From Dermatemys mawii (taxonomy: Eukaryota > Chordata > Testudines > Dermatemydidae): 64,000 nucleotides of DNA. The DNA lies in contig ML677374.1 of assembly GCA_007922305.1 (NCBI GenBank), positions 9,734,094 through 9,798,093 of the forward strand, in the 5' to 3' direction. Within the stretch, counting starts at the first letter, position 1. Each line of letters starts with the position of its first letter. A model generated the notes under the pieces. That model worked only from the letters and a program-made list of their open reading frames with translations, was not told the DNA's origin and made no database searches. Of the stretch, positions 43,110 to 54,562 are shown in pieces. A program made the position numbers and the translations under genes.

Positions 43110-45135
43110 TTCCTTCAGCAAACTACAGTAGTTTATTTTATTATGAAACTGGCTGAGAAAACTCCCCCATAAAAGTCATGCACATCCATCTCTTTTAAAA
43201 CTAACTCATAAAATTGCAATAGAGGTGCTGTTTCTCAGGTAACTAATATGTAACGAGTGACATTTTTCTTGCATTACAGCATGCATGGATGTTTCAAGCT
43301 TCACCTTATTTACAAAGAAATCGAATCATGTTAATTACCTCAATATTGTTTATGCATGGCAATAAAACAGGCCAGTTAAAGCTGACCCATTAATCATCTG
43401 AGATAAATCAATAAATAATTATACATATTATACTGCTGTGCTCATAAACAGAGATTTTCAAACCTAGATGCACAGGAAACTAACAGTAACTAAACACACA
43501 GACACACACACACACACACACACACAAAAGAGCAAAACCAGCTATGCAGTATGAACGCTGCATTAGTTGGCCCTGTTAGGAGACTGGCTTAAAAATCATG
43601 AATTTTTTAAAAATAATAGATCTGGTATTCTCTTTTGCCTTCTAATGTTGGAAGCTATAGGGTTCACATTTTCAAGTTTTCATCTGCTACCATGAAGGCT
43701 AGAAACATAGCTTTATTTTTGTAAAAGAAGTGAGTCTTGTATAATCACATGACTCCAGAAGCTGGGACTTTGAGGAGAAAACACCAATCATCATAATATT
43801 CTTGATTTAAAATGGCAAGATATGGTCTCACTATTCCTTAATGTATTTTAGGGTTGTGGGGTTTTTTTATTCCCTGAGAATTCAGTGCATTCTCCGTGAT
43901 GCTACTCATCCTTTAGACAGGTAGTCATAGTCAAACACTAGTTTCTGAGCTCTTATAAATCATCCCTGCATACTAGCCTTTTCTGTATTCCAGTCTCTTT
44001 GGAGACAAAAGTCTCCTTGTCACATGTATACATGCTCCTTTTTCCAAAGATGTTTCCAGGAGGTTAATTCTTGTATGGGATTAAAAAAATTATAGAAATA
44101 ATGTTCTTCTAATAAACCTACATAAAAATACACTTTTTGTAGTGTGTGACAGTAGTGATAAAGATTTAAGCTCTTGTAGAAATCAGTGAATCTATCCCAC
44201 TTCAAATGCCTCTGTACAAACAATATTTCCTTGGACTAATATAACTTATTGAATTGAAAAATTTATCTTCAATGTAATTGCACCAATAGACCAGTCCTAT
44301 TGCTCCAAACAGCCACTCTGAAGATGAGATTTTAAAGCATGGCTCATAAATATAGGAACAGAACAAAATAGCTTTTTTTATATAATTAAACAGTTAGCAG
44401 CTAAATTGTATTATAATTGATTAGAAAATTGCTTTTTTAATGAGATTTAGTCACTAGGAAATGGTTTTTTCTTCAATATGCCCAATGTACATTGGGTCAT
44501 TTAAACAGCAAATTGCCTTACTGTCCTCCTACTTAGACATTCTGGATTCAACTTTCCGTGAGAAAAGAAGCACCTTACAATACACAAGTCTCACTGCTGA
44601 AAGCAAAATTCTCCTCTCTAATGCTCACAGAGGACCTCAGTTCCTGTCACTGTGATCTTTGTCTCCACGTGAAAGCAGTGGAAAATCTGTGCATGAAGGA
44701 AGAGCAGGTTATTGCAAGTGACCCATATAGGAAATATGTTTTACAGTAATGCTTCAAATCTTTACAAGATATATTCTCTGTTCTGGCCAACCTGTCAATT
44801 AACATCCATGTTAAGCCACTCAATAAAAAAAAAAAAAAACACAAGAAAATATTTTTATATTGTTTAGTTTTTTTCCATTTCAAAATGGCTTCATTTCAAT
44901 ATTTCCTTTGAATTTTTTTGTAAATAAAATGGTTTTTAAAATGTTCAAACAAGACATTTCATTTGACCTATAAGACCCAAACTTCTTTTTTCTTCCAATT
45001 TTTCAGAATTGTCAACAAATTTTTACTGACAGTCTAAGGGGACAAAGCAGGGGAAAAAATCTTGGGTAAAATCAACAGGATTTCAAGGAGACTAGGATTT
45101 CACTCCCAAATTCTAAAATACAGCAGACTTTGGAT
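43110..45135. other. AT-rich sequence, no gene; simple repeats
   Basis: A (CA)n tract lies at about 43498-43526 and a poly-A tract at 44824-44839. Short frames have no recognisable motifs. Confidence 0.5.
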
Positions 45136-45256
45136 AGGGTTGCCAATTTTGTTTGGATGTATTACTGGAGGTTTCATCACATGATAAAATCTTTAATTAA
45201 AAATTAATCTTTAATTCCTGGAGACTCCCGGACAATCCTGGTGAGTTGGCAATCAT
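45136..45256. mobile_element. Small MITE with AGGGTTGCCAA ends
   Basis: The left end AGGGTTGCCAATTTTG pairs with the right end GAGTTGGCAATCAT. The interior has TTAATTCCTGGAGACTCCCGG and an ATTAAAAATTAATC hairpin. I know this roughly 120-bp element as common in reptile and bird genomes, although I cannot name it with confidence. Confidence 0.55.
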
Positions 45257-45320
45257 AATCCAAAATCTTACTCTGAACTTCCCAAACCTTCAAGAGTTCA
45301 TGTTCAAAACTGTAACTGGA

Positions 45321-45321
<1 letters not shown>

Positions 45322-45360
<39 letters not shown>

Positions 45361-45362
45361 TA
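45322..45362. repeat. (ATT)n microsatellite
   Basis: About 13 uninterrupted ATT units. Confidence 0.95.
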
Positions 45363-45404
45363 TTTTATGAATTATACAATTTCTACAGGCCCCATTGTAC
45401 TAGG

Positions 45405-46100
45405 CTTTTGTGGTGGGGTCTGCTCCCCAAACTCGCCCTAAAGGGGTTAACCTAGGCCAAATGGGATATTTAACATATTAGGCTGCAAACAGGGGCACAT
45501 GTAGGCTGAGAGGAAAACCCTCATCAAGGGAAACTCATGTGCAGGAACAGACGGGGTTTCTATAAAGCCAGGGAACTGGTAGCACAAGGAAGGTTGCAAT
45601 CCCTTTCCCTGGGACAAGGGAGAAAAAGAGATTTGGGCCCAAGAGAAAGGGTTTATCTAGAAGGGTGGAGAATGTGAGCTTGGATTGCAAGGCAGGAAGC
45701 AGTCCAGGGAATAGCAGAAGATTCATGGTAGTACAGACCTTAGCCTCTGGAGGTAGGCTAGTACAGACCTTAGCCTCTGGACTGGAACCCAGGGTAGGGA
45801 GCAGGCTTGGGTTCCCCTACCGGTCACTGAATAAGTGCCAGATCTGGGCAATGAACTTGAAGATTGTCCAGAACAGAAGGAGTGGTGCAGCCAGGGCAGT
45901 GGATCTAAGGACTGCCTGGGATGGTATGGAAGACTTTGATAGTACCCCAGAAGGGGAGGACTGTTGTGACTTGGTTGGAGAGCTAAGCCAGGAAGACGAG
46001 GCACGTCCGCTTCTGATGAGCAAAAGCGGGGCTGCAGAGCAAGATGCTGGGCCAAGGAAAAGCAAGAACAGGGCATCAGGCTGGCAGAAAGAGGTTCTCT
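45405..46100 (+). mobile_element. Unclassified mid-repetitive element
   Basis: CTAAAGGGGTTAACCTAGGCC, TGCAGGAACAGACGGGG, CTTTCCCTGGGACAAGGGAG, GGCTTGGGTTCCCCTACC and TACCCCAGAAGGGGAGGAC are words I associate with a reptile interspersed element, but its class is unknown to me (LTR-derived is possible). A 30-bp unit (45731-45760) is repeated directly (45761-45780). A 171-codon frame on the plus strand and others on the minus strand have no domain. Confidence 0.4.
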
Positions 46101-47727
46101 ATTTGTTAGTAAAGTTCCCCATGATCACTTTATATATGATAAAAAAAACTCTTTTCAGAAAGTTAATAGTATCTGAATAGAAGTGTGAGAGAAAGTATTG
46201 TATTCCCCTTTACAGATTGGGTACTTCAGGCTTATGTCTAGTCTCTCAGATACTTCAGTGATTAGTGTGTTGTAAAAAAATTAGAATTGAATAGGTACTT
46301 CATAGCAATTGTTTCCACAGCTTTCATAATTATCAAGAAAACAATTCAACAGAAATATGTATTGTCCCCTTCTATGAAAAGCTGTGATTGAAAGTGTGTT
46401 GAAACCAAATAATCTGCTGAAAACTCTATAGTTTGAATGATTTTCAAAATAGTTTACTTCAGGAACAAAGGATTTTGATGAATCTTGATTATCAGGAACA
46501 ACCTATTGTGAAAAACAATGAATGCAGTGTGCGCTTAACTCTGATTTTTATTGTTTAGTTTCCAAAACCTGTATTGATGTGACTTAGCTTTCAACATAAA
46601 CAGTAGTGATTGCAATCAGTTGCTGCTACCATAGCAACAGGCAAAATTAAAGGGGCAAACTACAAAGCTAAAATTGCCTCAGGGTTGTAGATTCTAACTG
46701 TATGGCAGACCAGTGAAGTACTCTGATGTGCTGTATTTTACAGTCATCAGGGTTATATACTCTTCCTAAATCTACAAATATAATAGTGTTGGCTTTTACA
46801 CTTCTACAAGTCATCATGTCCTTCTCTTTGATTCTCAGGGTTTGAGTGGGCATCGCTTATTATTATCTATTTATTTTATTGATTTATTATGAACCTTAAG
46901 TGCAAATTTTTGTGAGTTAGTGCGCTCTTCTCAAGAGGTTTAAATTCTGAGTTCAGATAACCAGCGATGACTGGTCTAGTTTGGTTAAAAGTAAAGGCCC
47001 CATTTAGAAAGGGGAAGTTGAGGGGAGAACATAAAGTTTCAAAAGCAACAGCAAAAGGAAGCATGCTTTCATGTTTGAATCTAAATAACATTGGAAAACA
47101 AACATGGTGGGTGCCCTTATTTCGTTCTGCTGTTACTTCTCCATCCTGTTTGCTGAATTCACGTCAGGCATTTTGGAGTTTAATCAAGGGAGTTATAGCT
47201 CAGGCAGAGGTTAGCAGGACTACAGGGCACTCATTCACTACAAACCATCGGGGCCTTGTGAATTAGAAGACAACTATACTGTTGCCCTAAGTGAAGATAT
47301 ATAGTGATGAGACTGTTCTTCAAGAATGTATTTGAGGCATGGCTTAAAGGCAACTGACTTGTAGCTCAGCCACCTTGAATATCAGGACAATACTGAGAGA
47401 TGCTGAGCATCTATAAGTCATGCTGCCATCAGTGGAATTACTGGTGCTCTGGATCAGGCCTGTATTCGTTCTTGTATATGGCGAAATCATTTTGGGTCCC
47501 TTGCTACTAAAAGTCAGCCATTGCTATGAAATATAAAGCGCAGAGTTTGAATTTACTGTATACCCTATAAGTGAACCACAACTTTAACTGACACACGCTC
47601 ATAACTCAGCGAGGATTCAATCTTGCATTCCTTGTGCACCTAGAAAAGCCAGGGGAAGTTTTTGAGTGAGCAGAAGCAATGTGATGCATGACAATGTCAT
47701 AAAATAAAATAAAATCCAGAGGCACAA
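46101..47727. other. No gene recognised
   Basis: AT-rich sequence. An (AAAAT)n-like run lies at 47699-47715. No convincing element or frame. Confidence 0.45.
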
Positions 47728-47786
47728 TTTTTAGCAACAGTGAGGAGAAGCTGGTTCCTTCAAGAGGCCCGAAGTAGGTCATTTTA
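47728..47786 (+). repeat. Local repeat, copy 1
   Basis: TTTTTAGCAACAGTGAGGAG, AAGCTGGTTCCTTCAAGAGG and TAGGTCATTTTAAG match 48186-48242 in order. The second copy lies about 460 bp downstream in the same orientation. No family recognised. Confidence 0.5.
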
Positions 47787-48185
47787 AGTAGCTGTACTTA
47801 AATCAATATTATATAAGAAATGCAAGATTTCAGTGGGAGTTCTGAGTGCACATGAAATGCAGGCTGCGGTCCCTGATGTTCACAACTCCACAGCGGATGT
47901 TCCTGGGTTGCAACCCTTTGTGAATAATTCACTTTACATTTGCTTACTGAATGCAAGGAGCACAGCTGATTTATCTGTTTCAGCTCTGGTTATTATGGGA
48001 AAGAACTGAGATGGGTTGGCTACCCAAGGTTGGGTATGCAGTCGTTTTTCATCAGTGTGTATTTGCCAGCTTGTGAAACTCAGCAGGCTGCTATAGTGTC
48101 CCTCGAGATGACGTTGTTTGCAGATTAGTGTCAGAAGTAATATGTCCCATGAGAGAGCAGGGAGGTGGGAAGAGGTCACTGCAGC

Positions 48186-48242
48186 TTTTAGCAACAGCAA
48201 GGAGAAGCTGGTTTCTATAAGATGGCCTAAATTTGGTCATAT
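48186..48242 (+). repeat. Local repeat, copy 2
   Basis: TTTTAGCAACAGCAAGGAGA, AGCTGGTTTCTATAAGATGG and TTGGTCATATTTTG. See copy 1 at 47728-47786. Confidence 0.5.
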
Positions 48243-48473
48243 TTTGGGTTAATTTAAGTTACAATTGCCTAAAATAAGTACTAATGAGCCTTGAAGATAA
48301 AAGAGAAAATGACAAGATTTCTATTTATTGATTTGTTAGGTTAAATTAATATATCATTGGTGCAAGGAATGTTTCTTACCCTTTGTTCTCTGCTCAGACT
48401 TGGCTAAATATATATTTGAAATTAGGTATATCGATTCAGATCCCCAGTTGGTATAAAGCAGGGTAGCCCTAAA

Positions 48474-48590
48474 AGGGTGATCAGACAGCAAGTGTGAAAA
48501 ATTGGGATGGGAGGGGTAATAGAAGCCTATATAAGAAAAAGACCCAAATATCGGGATTGTCTCTATAAAATCAGGACATCTGGTCACCCT
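48474..48590. mobile_element. Small MITE with AGGGTGATCAGA ends
   Basis: The left end AGGGTGATCAGACAGC pairs with the right end ACATCTGGTCACCCT. The interior (AAAAATTGGGATGGGAGGGG, TATATAAGAAAAAGACCC, AAATATCGGGATTG) fits an abundant approximately 120-bp reptile MITE. It has no coding capacity. Confidence 0.7.
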
Positions 48591-48594
48591 AAGC

Positions 48595-49715
48595 CTTGAT
48601 AAAATCAGTGGAGCTACCCCAATTTACATCACGCAGGGATGCTACTCTCATTTAGGCCAAATCTTGCCCATGATTTTTTCCCATCTTTATCATACTGCTG
48701 TAGTTTTAGATATGGATTTTTTTATTATTTCAGAGGGCCCAGCTGCCATCATAAATGTTTTGCCATTGTATTTTGCTACCCCTATGCAAATTGGGACCAC
48801 AATGGAGAAGAGCAAACATTTCAGTGACAAAGGCATTAACATTGTTACGACGTGGTTAGCCCACAGGTGGGGTCTTGCATGTTGTTTCCATTAGGAGGAG
48901 AAAATGATGAATGAGGAATTGTTTCAGTACAATCTCGTTTATGAACAATGAATGCACATAAAGTTGAGTTTACCTGAACACAGTAAAAATTAATCAGCGA
49001 AAGATGGTTTCTTTGCTCAATGTTCCAAGCCTGTTTCAGCCACCACGCTACCCAGAAAGCTCTTTCTTTATGTTTTTTCATAGGGACACAGTCAAAGTGC
49101 TTGTTCTGGCCAGCTAACTTATCCACTGCTTTTCTGTCAGCAACTCTGGGGTGGGGGGCAGAGTGGGAGGGGTTGCTGCTTCTCTCCAGACAAATACAGC
49201 TCCACCAAAACAGTACTCAGCCCCCCTGCATTTCCATTCACCATACCTCTCCCATTGACTTGAACTCGAGTTGTGGGTACTTGGCACTTCAGTAATGAAA
49301 TCTTCTCTCTGTGTAGTGCTTGCAGTATTATATATAGGGCATAGATTATTTTTAAAAAGTTACTGACCTCTGGTGAGTGGCAAGATATGGAAATTCAAAA
49401 GCTTGCTCAGTGCTAAAAGGAACAATTGTAAAATGTACTTTTAAGCTTCCTTTAATTAATTTAATTGGCAATTTCCCCTTATCTGATATGCTCCAGGGAA
49501 GAAATGAGGGCTAAAGGTTGAGCTGACCTGATCTAGTGGAGCTTCTGTTTTCACAGAAAGACAAGGCGCTTAGCCTATAACCCAGATGCAAAAAGAGCTA
49601 TCTCCAATTAATTTTGTCATGCTTTGCCAGCTATCAAAGCTTAGTCAGTAGAGTCAAGAAGTTGTAACTTTGTCTACTTTAAGAAAATTGGCCCATGAAA
49701 CACATCGTGCTAAAG
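48595..49715. other. No gene; one palindromic-family remnant at the start
   Basis: CTTGATAAAATCAGTGGAGC with CAATTTACATCACGC (48595-48665) is a decayed foldback unit. The rest is unique-looking, with chance frames on both strands. Confidence 0.4.
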
Positions 49716-49719
49716 CTTA

Positions 49720-49806
49720 GTAGCCAAATCCTTTGCTGGTGTCAATGGATGTGACATCACTGACTTAAGGGGAGTGTTGTCCATTTATGCCAGCAGAAGA
49801 TTTGTC
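49720..49806. repeat. Short palindromic repeat, GATCCTCAGCTGG family
   Basis: AGCCAAATCCTTTGCTGG and TGCCAGCAGAAGATTTGTCC are complementary arms, with TGTCAATGGATGTGACATC near the centre. A second unit follows at 49975-50065. Confidence 0.5.
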
Positions 49807-50282
49807 CTTTTTCATCTACGAGATAAAAATTCCAAAAGCAAATTGAAGTGCCCCTGGGAGGCTATGATTTGACAACCCTGGAGACTGGTATTCTCTGCTC
49901 ATCCATAGGACAGGCACAGCTCGAGAGCACGGCAGCGCAACCTCTCGCATGTTGGCCGAATACCGATCTAATTTAATATGGCGTGAATCTGGAGTAACTC
50001 CACTAAAGTGAATAGAATTATCCTGGTGTAAAAATTGAGATCAGAATCAGGGCCATTTGCCCTTCTATATTTCTTTACCTCATTCTGGAGAGACCACCTC
50101 TGAAAATGAGAGGGTAGTTGGCTCACTTTCAAAGACAAGTATGTGAGTTAAGCACCCACCTCCCTTTGAACATGAATGGAAGTTGGCACCTAACTCTTAG
50201 GCTCCTTTGGAAATCCCAGTTTTAACCTTTGGCCTTTCTGCTAGGACTCCAAATAGGCCTCAGCTTGTTGTGTCCTCTAGAC

Positions 50283-50520
50283 CAGTGGTCTTCAAACTGG
50301 GGTGCGTGCACCCCCGGGAGTGCGTGAGACCCCAGTGCCGCCACCGATCATTCCCAGGAGACTGCTGAAGTCGCGGTCTATTTTTGGCCCGCCGAAATGC
50401 CGCCGAAAGAAAGCGGAAGCTTTATATTCAGCGGCATTTCGGCGGACATACCCCGGGGGGCCGCGAGCGGAGGGGGGAATGTGAGAGGGGGCCGCGGTGT
50501 TGAAAGTTTGAAGAGCGCTG
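50283..50520. mobile_element. 238-bp hAT-like MITE with target duplication
   Basis: The left terminus CAGTGGTCTTCAAACT and the complement of the right terminus, CAGCGCTCTTCAAACT, match at 13 of 16. CTCTAGAC (50275-50282) and CTCTTGAC (50521-50528) form an 8-bp duplication with one mismatch. The centre is very GC-rich and contains GCCGAAATGCCGCCGAAAG against GCGGCATTTCGGCGG, an internal hairpin. It is a Charlie-type non-autonomous copy and looks relatively young. Confidence 0.8.
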
Positions 50521-50571
50521 CTCTTGACTCTGGTCTGCAAGGAATTACCTCAGACCACGTTACTTCACATA

Positions 50572-51223
50572 ACCCTGTCACAGGGTGCTCATTCCTAGGG
50601 TTCCTCCTCTTTGCTGCTGTAGATACTAGCTCCGTCCAAGTCCAGCACACCCTTCCTTTGCACCGCTCTTGTCATGGCTCCTCTCACTCCCTGGAATTGT
50701 GCACACTTCCTCTTCATGACTCAGTTCCACCCTCCTTGTATTGTGGCCTCCAACCAGCTCACTGTGTGTTTTCCCTCTTCCGAGATTTCAAAGTCTTTCC
50801 ATCCACACTGTCTCAGGTAGTCTTCCCATTCACTGCCCAGACTGGGCCACTTCTGCAGGGGCTAGTTGGGCAACCTGGGTCTACCCTCTACTCAGGGCTC
50901 CAGCTCGGGAATCTTCTACTCATCAGCCGGGGTCTGCAACATCCCAGTTAACTCCTGAGCCTCTTCCCACTCTGACACTCTCACACTTCTGTTCCACCAC
51001 TCTTCAGCCTCCTTTCCCTCTCCAATGCCTAGAGAGTGATTGCAGACTTCCTCCCTGCAGCCCTTTTCTGCAGTCAGCTTCCTTGCTTTATACTAGCCCA
51101 GCTTGTTTCTTCTCAGCTGGACTCCATCATCCATCAGTGGTTGCTTAGCCCACCTAATTCCCCTGAGGATTCGTCTGTCTGGTTAATTGACACTTTCCAG
51201 CCTAGTATGGGGTGAACACCCCA
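50572..51223. mobile_element. Unclassified pyrimidine-rich element with hairpin ends
   Basis: It opens with ACCCTGTCACAGGGT (50572-50586), a perfect 7-bp hairpin around one base, and closes with TGGGGTGAACACCCCA (51208-51223), also a perfect hairpin. The interior is C/T-rich and shares CTACCCTCTACTCAGGGCTCC with 24366-25080 (there CTACTCTGGGCTCCAGC), so the two may be related LTR-like elements. The 184- and 135-codon frames here have no domain. Confidence 0.45.
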
Positions 51224-53384
51224 CCAAAAACTCAATGAACAGGCATTAGATAATTGCTATCAATTTTTAGGCCAGTTGAACCCATGGCCTAGAGGTGAGA
51301 TACTAAGAAATCCATTAGCAGTCCTCTGAGACATATTTTCCTTCATATTTTTTTGTAATGAAAACATTCTATCTGAAGTGGATGCAGTGAAGTGTTTCCT
51401 TGATCCATGCGAGGTCTTTTAGCTTTTAAGTGATGCTGACAGAAGGGCAGAGTGTTCTGCTTCCTAAAACAACTCATCACCATTGAAAGTTAGAAGAAGA
51501 ATGACATAATTCAAAATGAAACTTCAGAACTTCCAACTTCAGCTCCCCTTCTTTCATTAGCCCTTTGTTATACTGACAATGGGGAGGAAAATAATGCTGC
51601 CTAAAGCTATTCTGCCCATGAGTGACAGCAGATGCAGCAACGTGCATAATTACAATATTCATAAGTAAATTTTCATGATAATTAACAAAGACAATTGTCT
51701 TCTTTTGTTCTGATTACCTACAGATATGTTAAAAGTGGGGTTGCATAATTAATTTCCAAATGTAAGGTTCCTTAGAAATCCACAGAGGTTATTTCAGGGA
51801 GCTTTTTCAAGAGAGTCATCTCCATAATAAACATTACCTGTCACTTCTCAGCTTATAAATTAATTATTATGGGGAAGTAAAAAGAAATATCGCTTGAGCA
51901 GAAAGTGAAAGATAAAGCCATGGGATTGTTATTAACAAGAAAAATAAAAATCTTACAGGAACGTGATGTGCTTCCTTGCCAATTTAGAGGATTTATGTCT
52001 CCACAATTACATTTCTTTTCTTCTTTTTTTAAGGTAAATTATTATATGCTAGTTAGGTGTTTGAAAGTTCCTGCTGATCCTGACTTCTGGGGGAAAATAG
52101 GCAAAGAGGGAAACTGATAAGATGTCCCAATACTTGTCCTGCTAACTTTAGGCACCTATTCTGCTTCTAAACCCCCTAGATATCTATCTGCATCATTAGG
52201 CACCCATCCAAATACGGTTGAAAATCTGGGCGTGGGCTCCTAAATCACGTGTGTACTGTTCAAAAATTTATCCTGAATCATCCTTTCATTATGCCTGCCC
52301 TTTCTGGCTGTGTAAAGGGTATGCTGAAGAGTAAGTGTAATTTTTTGTTTTCTTTAAAGCTCCTTTACGCTATCAGAGCAGCTTAAAGTCCCCTTAGGGT
52401 GCATGAGATTCAGACCTATAGAGTTTATCTGAAGCTAATCTGAACTTTGAAGTTTCTTCCCAATCCTTGTACCAGACCTTTCAACAGTTCTATGGTGGCA
52501 TCAGCCCATTGGTCTTTCAGTAGCCCCCTTTAGTCCTGTCCCCCATAACTTCCTCTATAAGCCAGAGCTCTTTATCTATAATTTAAGACATTTTGGTAGA
52601 CCCCTGCTCCTTCCCTGTGACTATCAAACCAACCCATGCCAGGGTTCACACACTTCTTCATGCTGCCACCACCTTTGAGGCGGCAGAAGGATGCTGCTAT
52701 GGAATTTGTCCTGCCCCCCTGGTGGCGGGGAGGGATTGGAGGCCCAGGGAAGGGATTTGCAGAGAGAACCTACCCTGCACTCAGCAGTGGCTTCTGCCAC
52801 ACCTGTCCTGCGGAACTGGCTGGGCTCAGCTTCCTGCTCTGGGCATTGAAACCTGGCTACTGGTGCATGAGATCACGTTGCAGCACCTCTCAGGTTTGGA
52901 CTGGCCCCCCTCTTTTTCTGAACATCTTGTCAACCCTCTGGCATCCTTTCAAACTGTCCTCAGTGTCCATACCCACAGTTCAGGAAACACTGAGGGATTT
53001 ATATCCTTCCAATCACCATTTTATCTAGGTGCTGAGTTCCCAAACATAGACCACACTTTCCACACCTTTTCAGGAGTAAAGAGAAAAGCTAGTAAATAAG
53101 GATCAGGAGGGCGTCTCCCACAAGGTGAATTTTCTGTAGTCATAAGAGGATGGGCATCAATCAAACGCTGAGCCTTCCCATCTTCTCTCTCAGTGGTTCA
53201 CTCCTGTCACTCAATTCTTCTTGAATCTGGAGCTGCAGTTAACAAGCTGTGCACGTTCCCCCTTCGCTGCCCGTGTCCACTGTAGTGGCTTAGCTGCAAT
53301 ATTCTTCTGAATGGCAGCATTCCACTGGAATATCAGCATCGTGAAGGGGGCACATCAGGGTCTTCTTTCACTCCATCTCTATTC
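51224..53384. other. No gene recognised; GC-rich block at 52600-53000
   Basis: A decayed TTAGG..CCTAA unit lies near 52148-52265 (CTTTAGGCACCTATTC, GAAAATCTGGGCG). The GC-rich block holds two overlapping plus-strand frames (168 and 130 codons) without recognisable domains. The block may itself be an old repeat. Confidence 0.4.
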
Positions 53385-53545
53385 AGCAAAGCATTTAAGC
53401 ATGTGAACAACTCAAAACACACACCTAAATCCCATTTACTTCAAGGGACATGTTCAAAGTTCAGCATGTGCTTCAATGCTTTGCTGCACAAGGATGGACT
53501 TAAACATGCATTTAAATACTTTGCTGACTTGGGCCTCATGTACTT
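53385..53545. repeat. Palindromic repeat, AAGCATGTG family
   Basis: CAGCAAAGCATTTAAGCATG pairs with CATGCATTTAAATACTTTGC. Inner arms CATGTGAACAACTC and GTTCAGCATGTGCTTC lie around CATTTACTTCAAGGGACATG. Confidence 0.6.
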
Positions 53546-53549
53546 AGGG

Positions 53550-54360
53550 AAAGCAACTGGCAGTAGGTTTTGCTCCTCAGATGTGGTATGTTAAAATAGC
53601 CCTGCAACCGTTAAAGCAGAGGAAAAAAATGAATCACTTTCTAAACAGGTACTGTATCATGGTGATGGCTTATCGTGAGGAGCTTAAAATATTAAAATAG
53701 TCTGTTAACATGACACCACAGGTGAACGTGTAGGGTTGGTGATTCAGTAGAGTGACAGCTGAAAAGACCAGGATAAACAGCTGCTTCTTAATTTCCTCTC
53801 TCGGCAAAGTCAGGTCTGGTGAACGCTAAGTTTCATAACAATATGATATTTTATTGTTGTTTTCTCCTGACAGTATTGAGACTTGTCAGCTCTGCAGCTG
53901 TAAAGTCATTCATCCAAATATATCTGTGGGCATATTTACTTTTAAACAAAGGGTATGAAAACATCAACCAATATGGCAGCAATACAGATGTCTCAAAACT
54001 CTAATTTATTCACCTTTATTCTGTTATCTCAAAACTAATACTGGAAACACCCTGCCTACATTTAATGGCAGTTACAGTCCTAAAAGACGGGTCCATTGCC
54101 ATATAACAGATTGAGATTTACTATCCGTGAAACTCGCCCTCCTGCAGAGGGTCGGTAGAAGGCCTGTGTGCCTCTTAATCCTATATCCTACTTACGTCCT
54201 CTTAAGGTGACCCATAGTCCTTTTTTCTGGCCCTCTATCCAGGGATGAATTTTGGCCTGAGCCTCACTTTCCTATGTTAAAAGCACTATGCTGTTGTAAA
54301 TGAATAGCTCTATTTTAAGTCTCCACTTTTTAGTTCATTACAAAATGTAAAGAAAATTAT
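53550..54360. other. No gene recognised
   Basis: AT-rich, unique-looking sequence. Confidence 0.45.
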
Positions 54361-54364
54361 GATT

Positions 54365-54562
54365 TTGAAGCACAGCGTGATCTTGTAGATAGAGGACTGT
54401 CCTGGGTTATGGAAGACTTGGGTTCTTCTAGTCCTGGCTCTCCCACTGGCTTGCTGGGTGACCATGGGCAATTTGTTTTGCCTCTGTGCCTCAGTTTTCC
54501 CATCTGTAAAGTGCTTTGAGATCTGTGGTTGAAAAGTGCAATATAAGAGCTAAGTGGTAGTG
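54365..54562 (+). mobile_element. MIR/tRNA-type SINE, well preserved
   Basis: GTGATCTTGTAGATAGAGGAC, GACTTGGGTTCTTCTAGTCC, TGGCTCTCCCACTGGCTTGC, GGGTGACCATGGGCAATTTG, TGCCTCAGTTTTCCCATCTG and GCTTTGAGATCTGTGG give the complete head-to-body order. It is the clearest SINE copy in the window. GGGTTCTTCTAG retains part of a box B-like sequence. Confidence 0.8.

Noticed and set aside
45665..46180. 171-codon plus-strand open frame with minus-strand overlaps
   Set aside because: It lies within a mid-repetitive element, includes a 30-bp tandem duplication and has no recognisable domain.
50397..50951. 184-codon plus-strand open frame
   Set aside because: It starts inside a hAT-like MITE and runs into an unclassified repeat. 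Translation is Ser/Pro/Leu-rich, reflecting base composition.
52593..53099. 168-codon plus-strand open frame in a GC-rich block
   Set aside because: A second long frame overlaps it on the same strand and neither shows a motif. GC-rich DNA has few stops.
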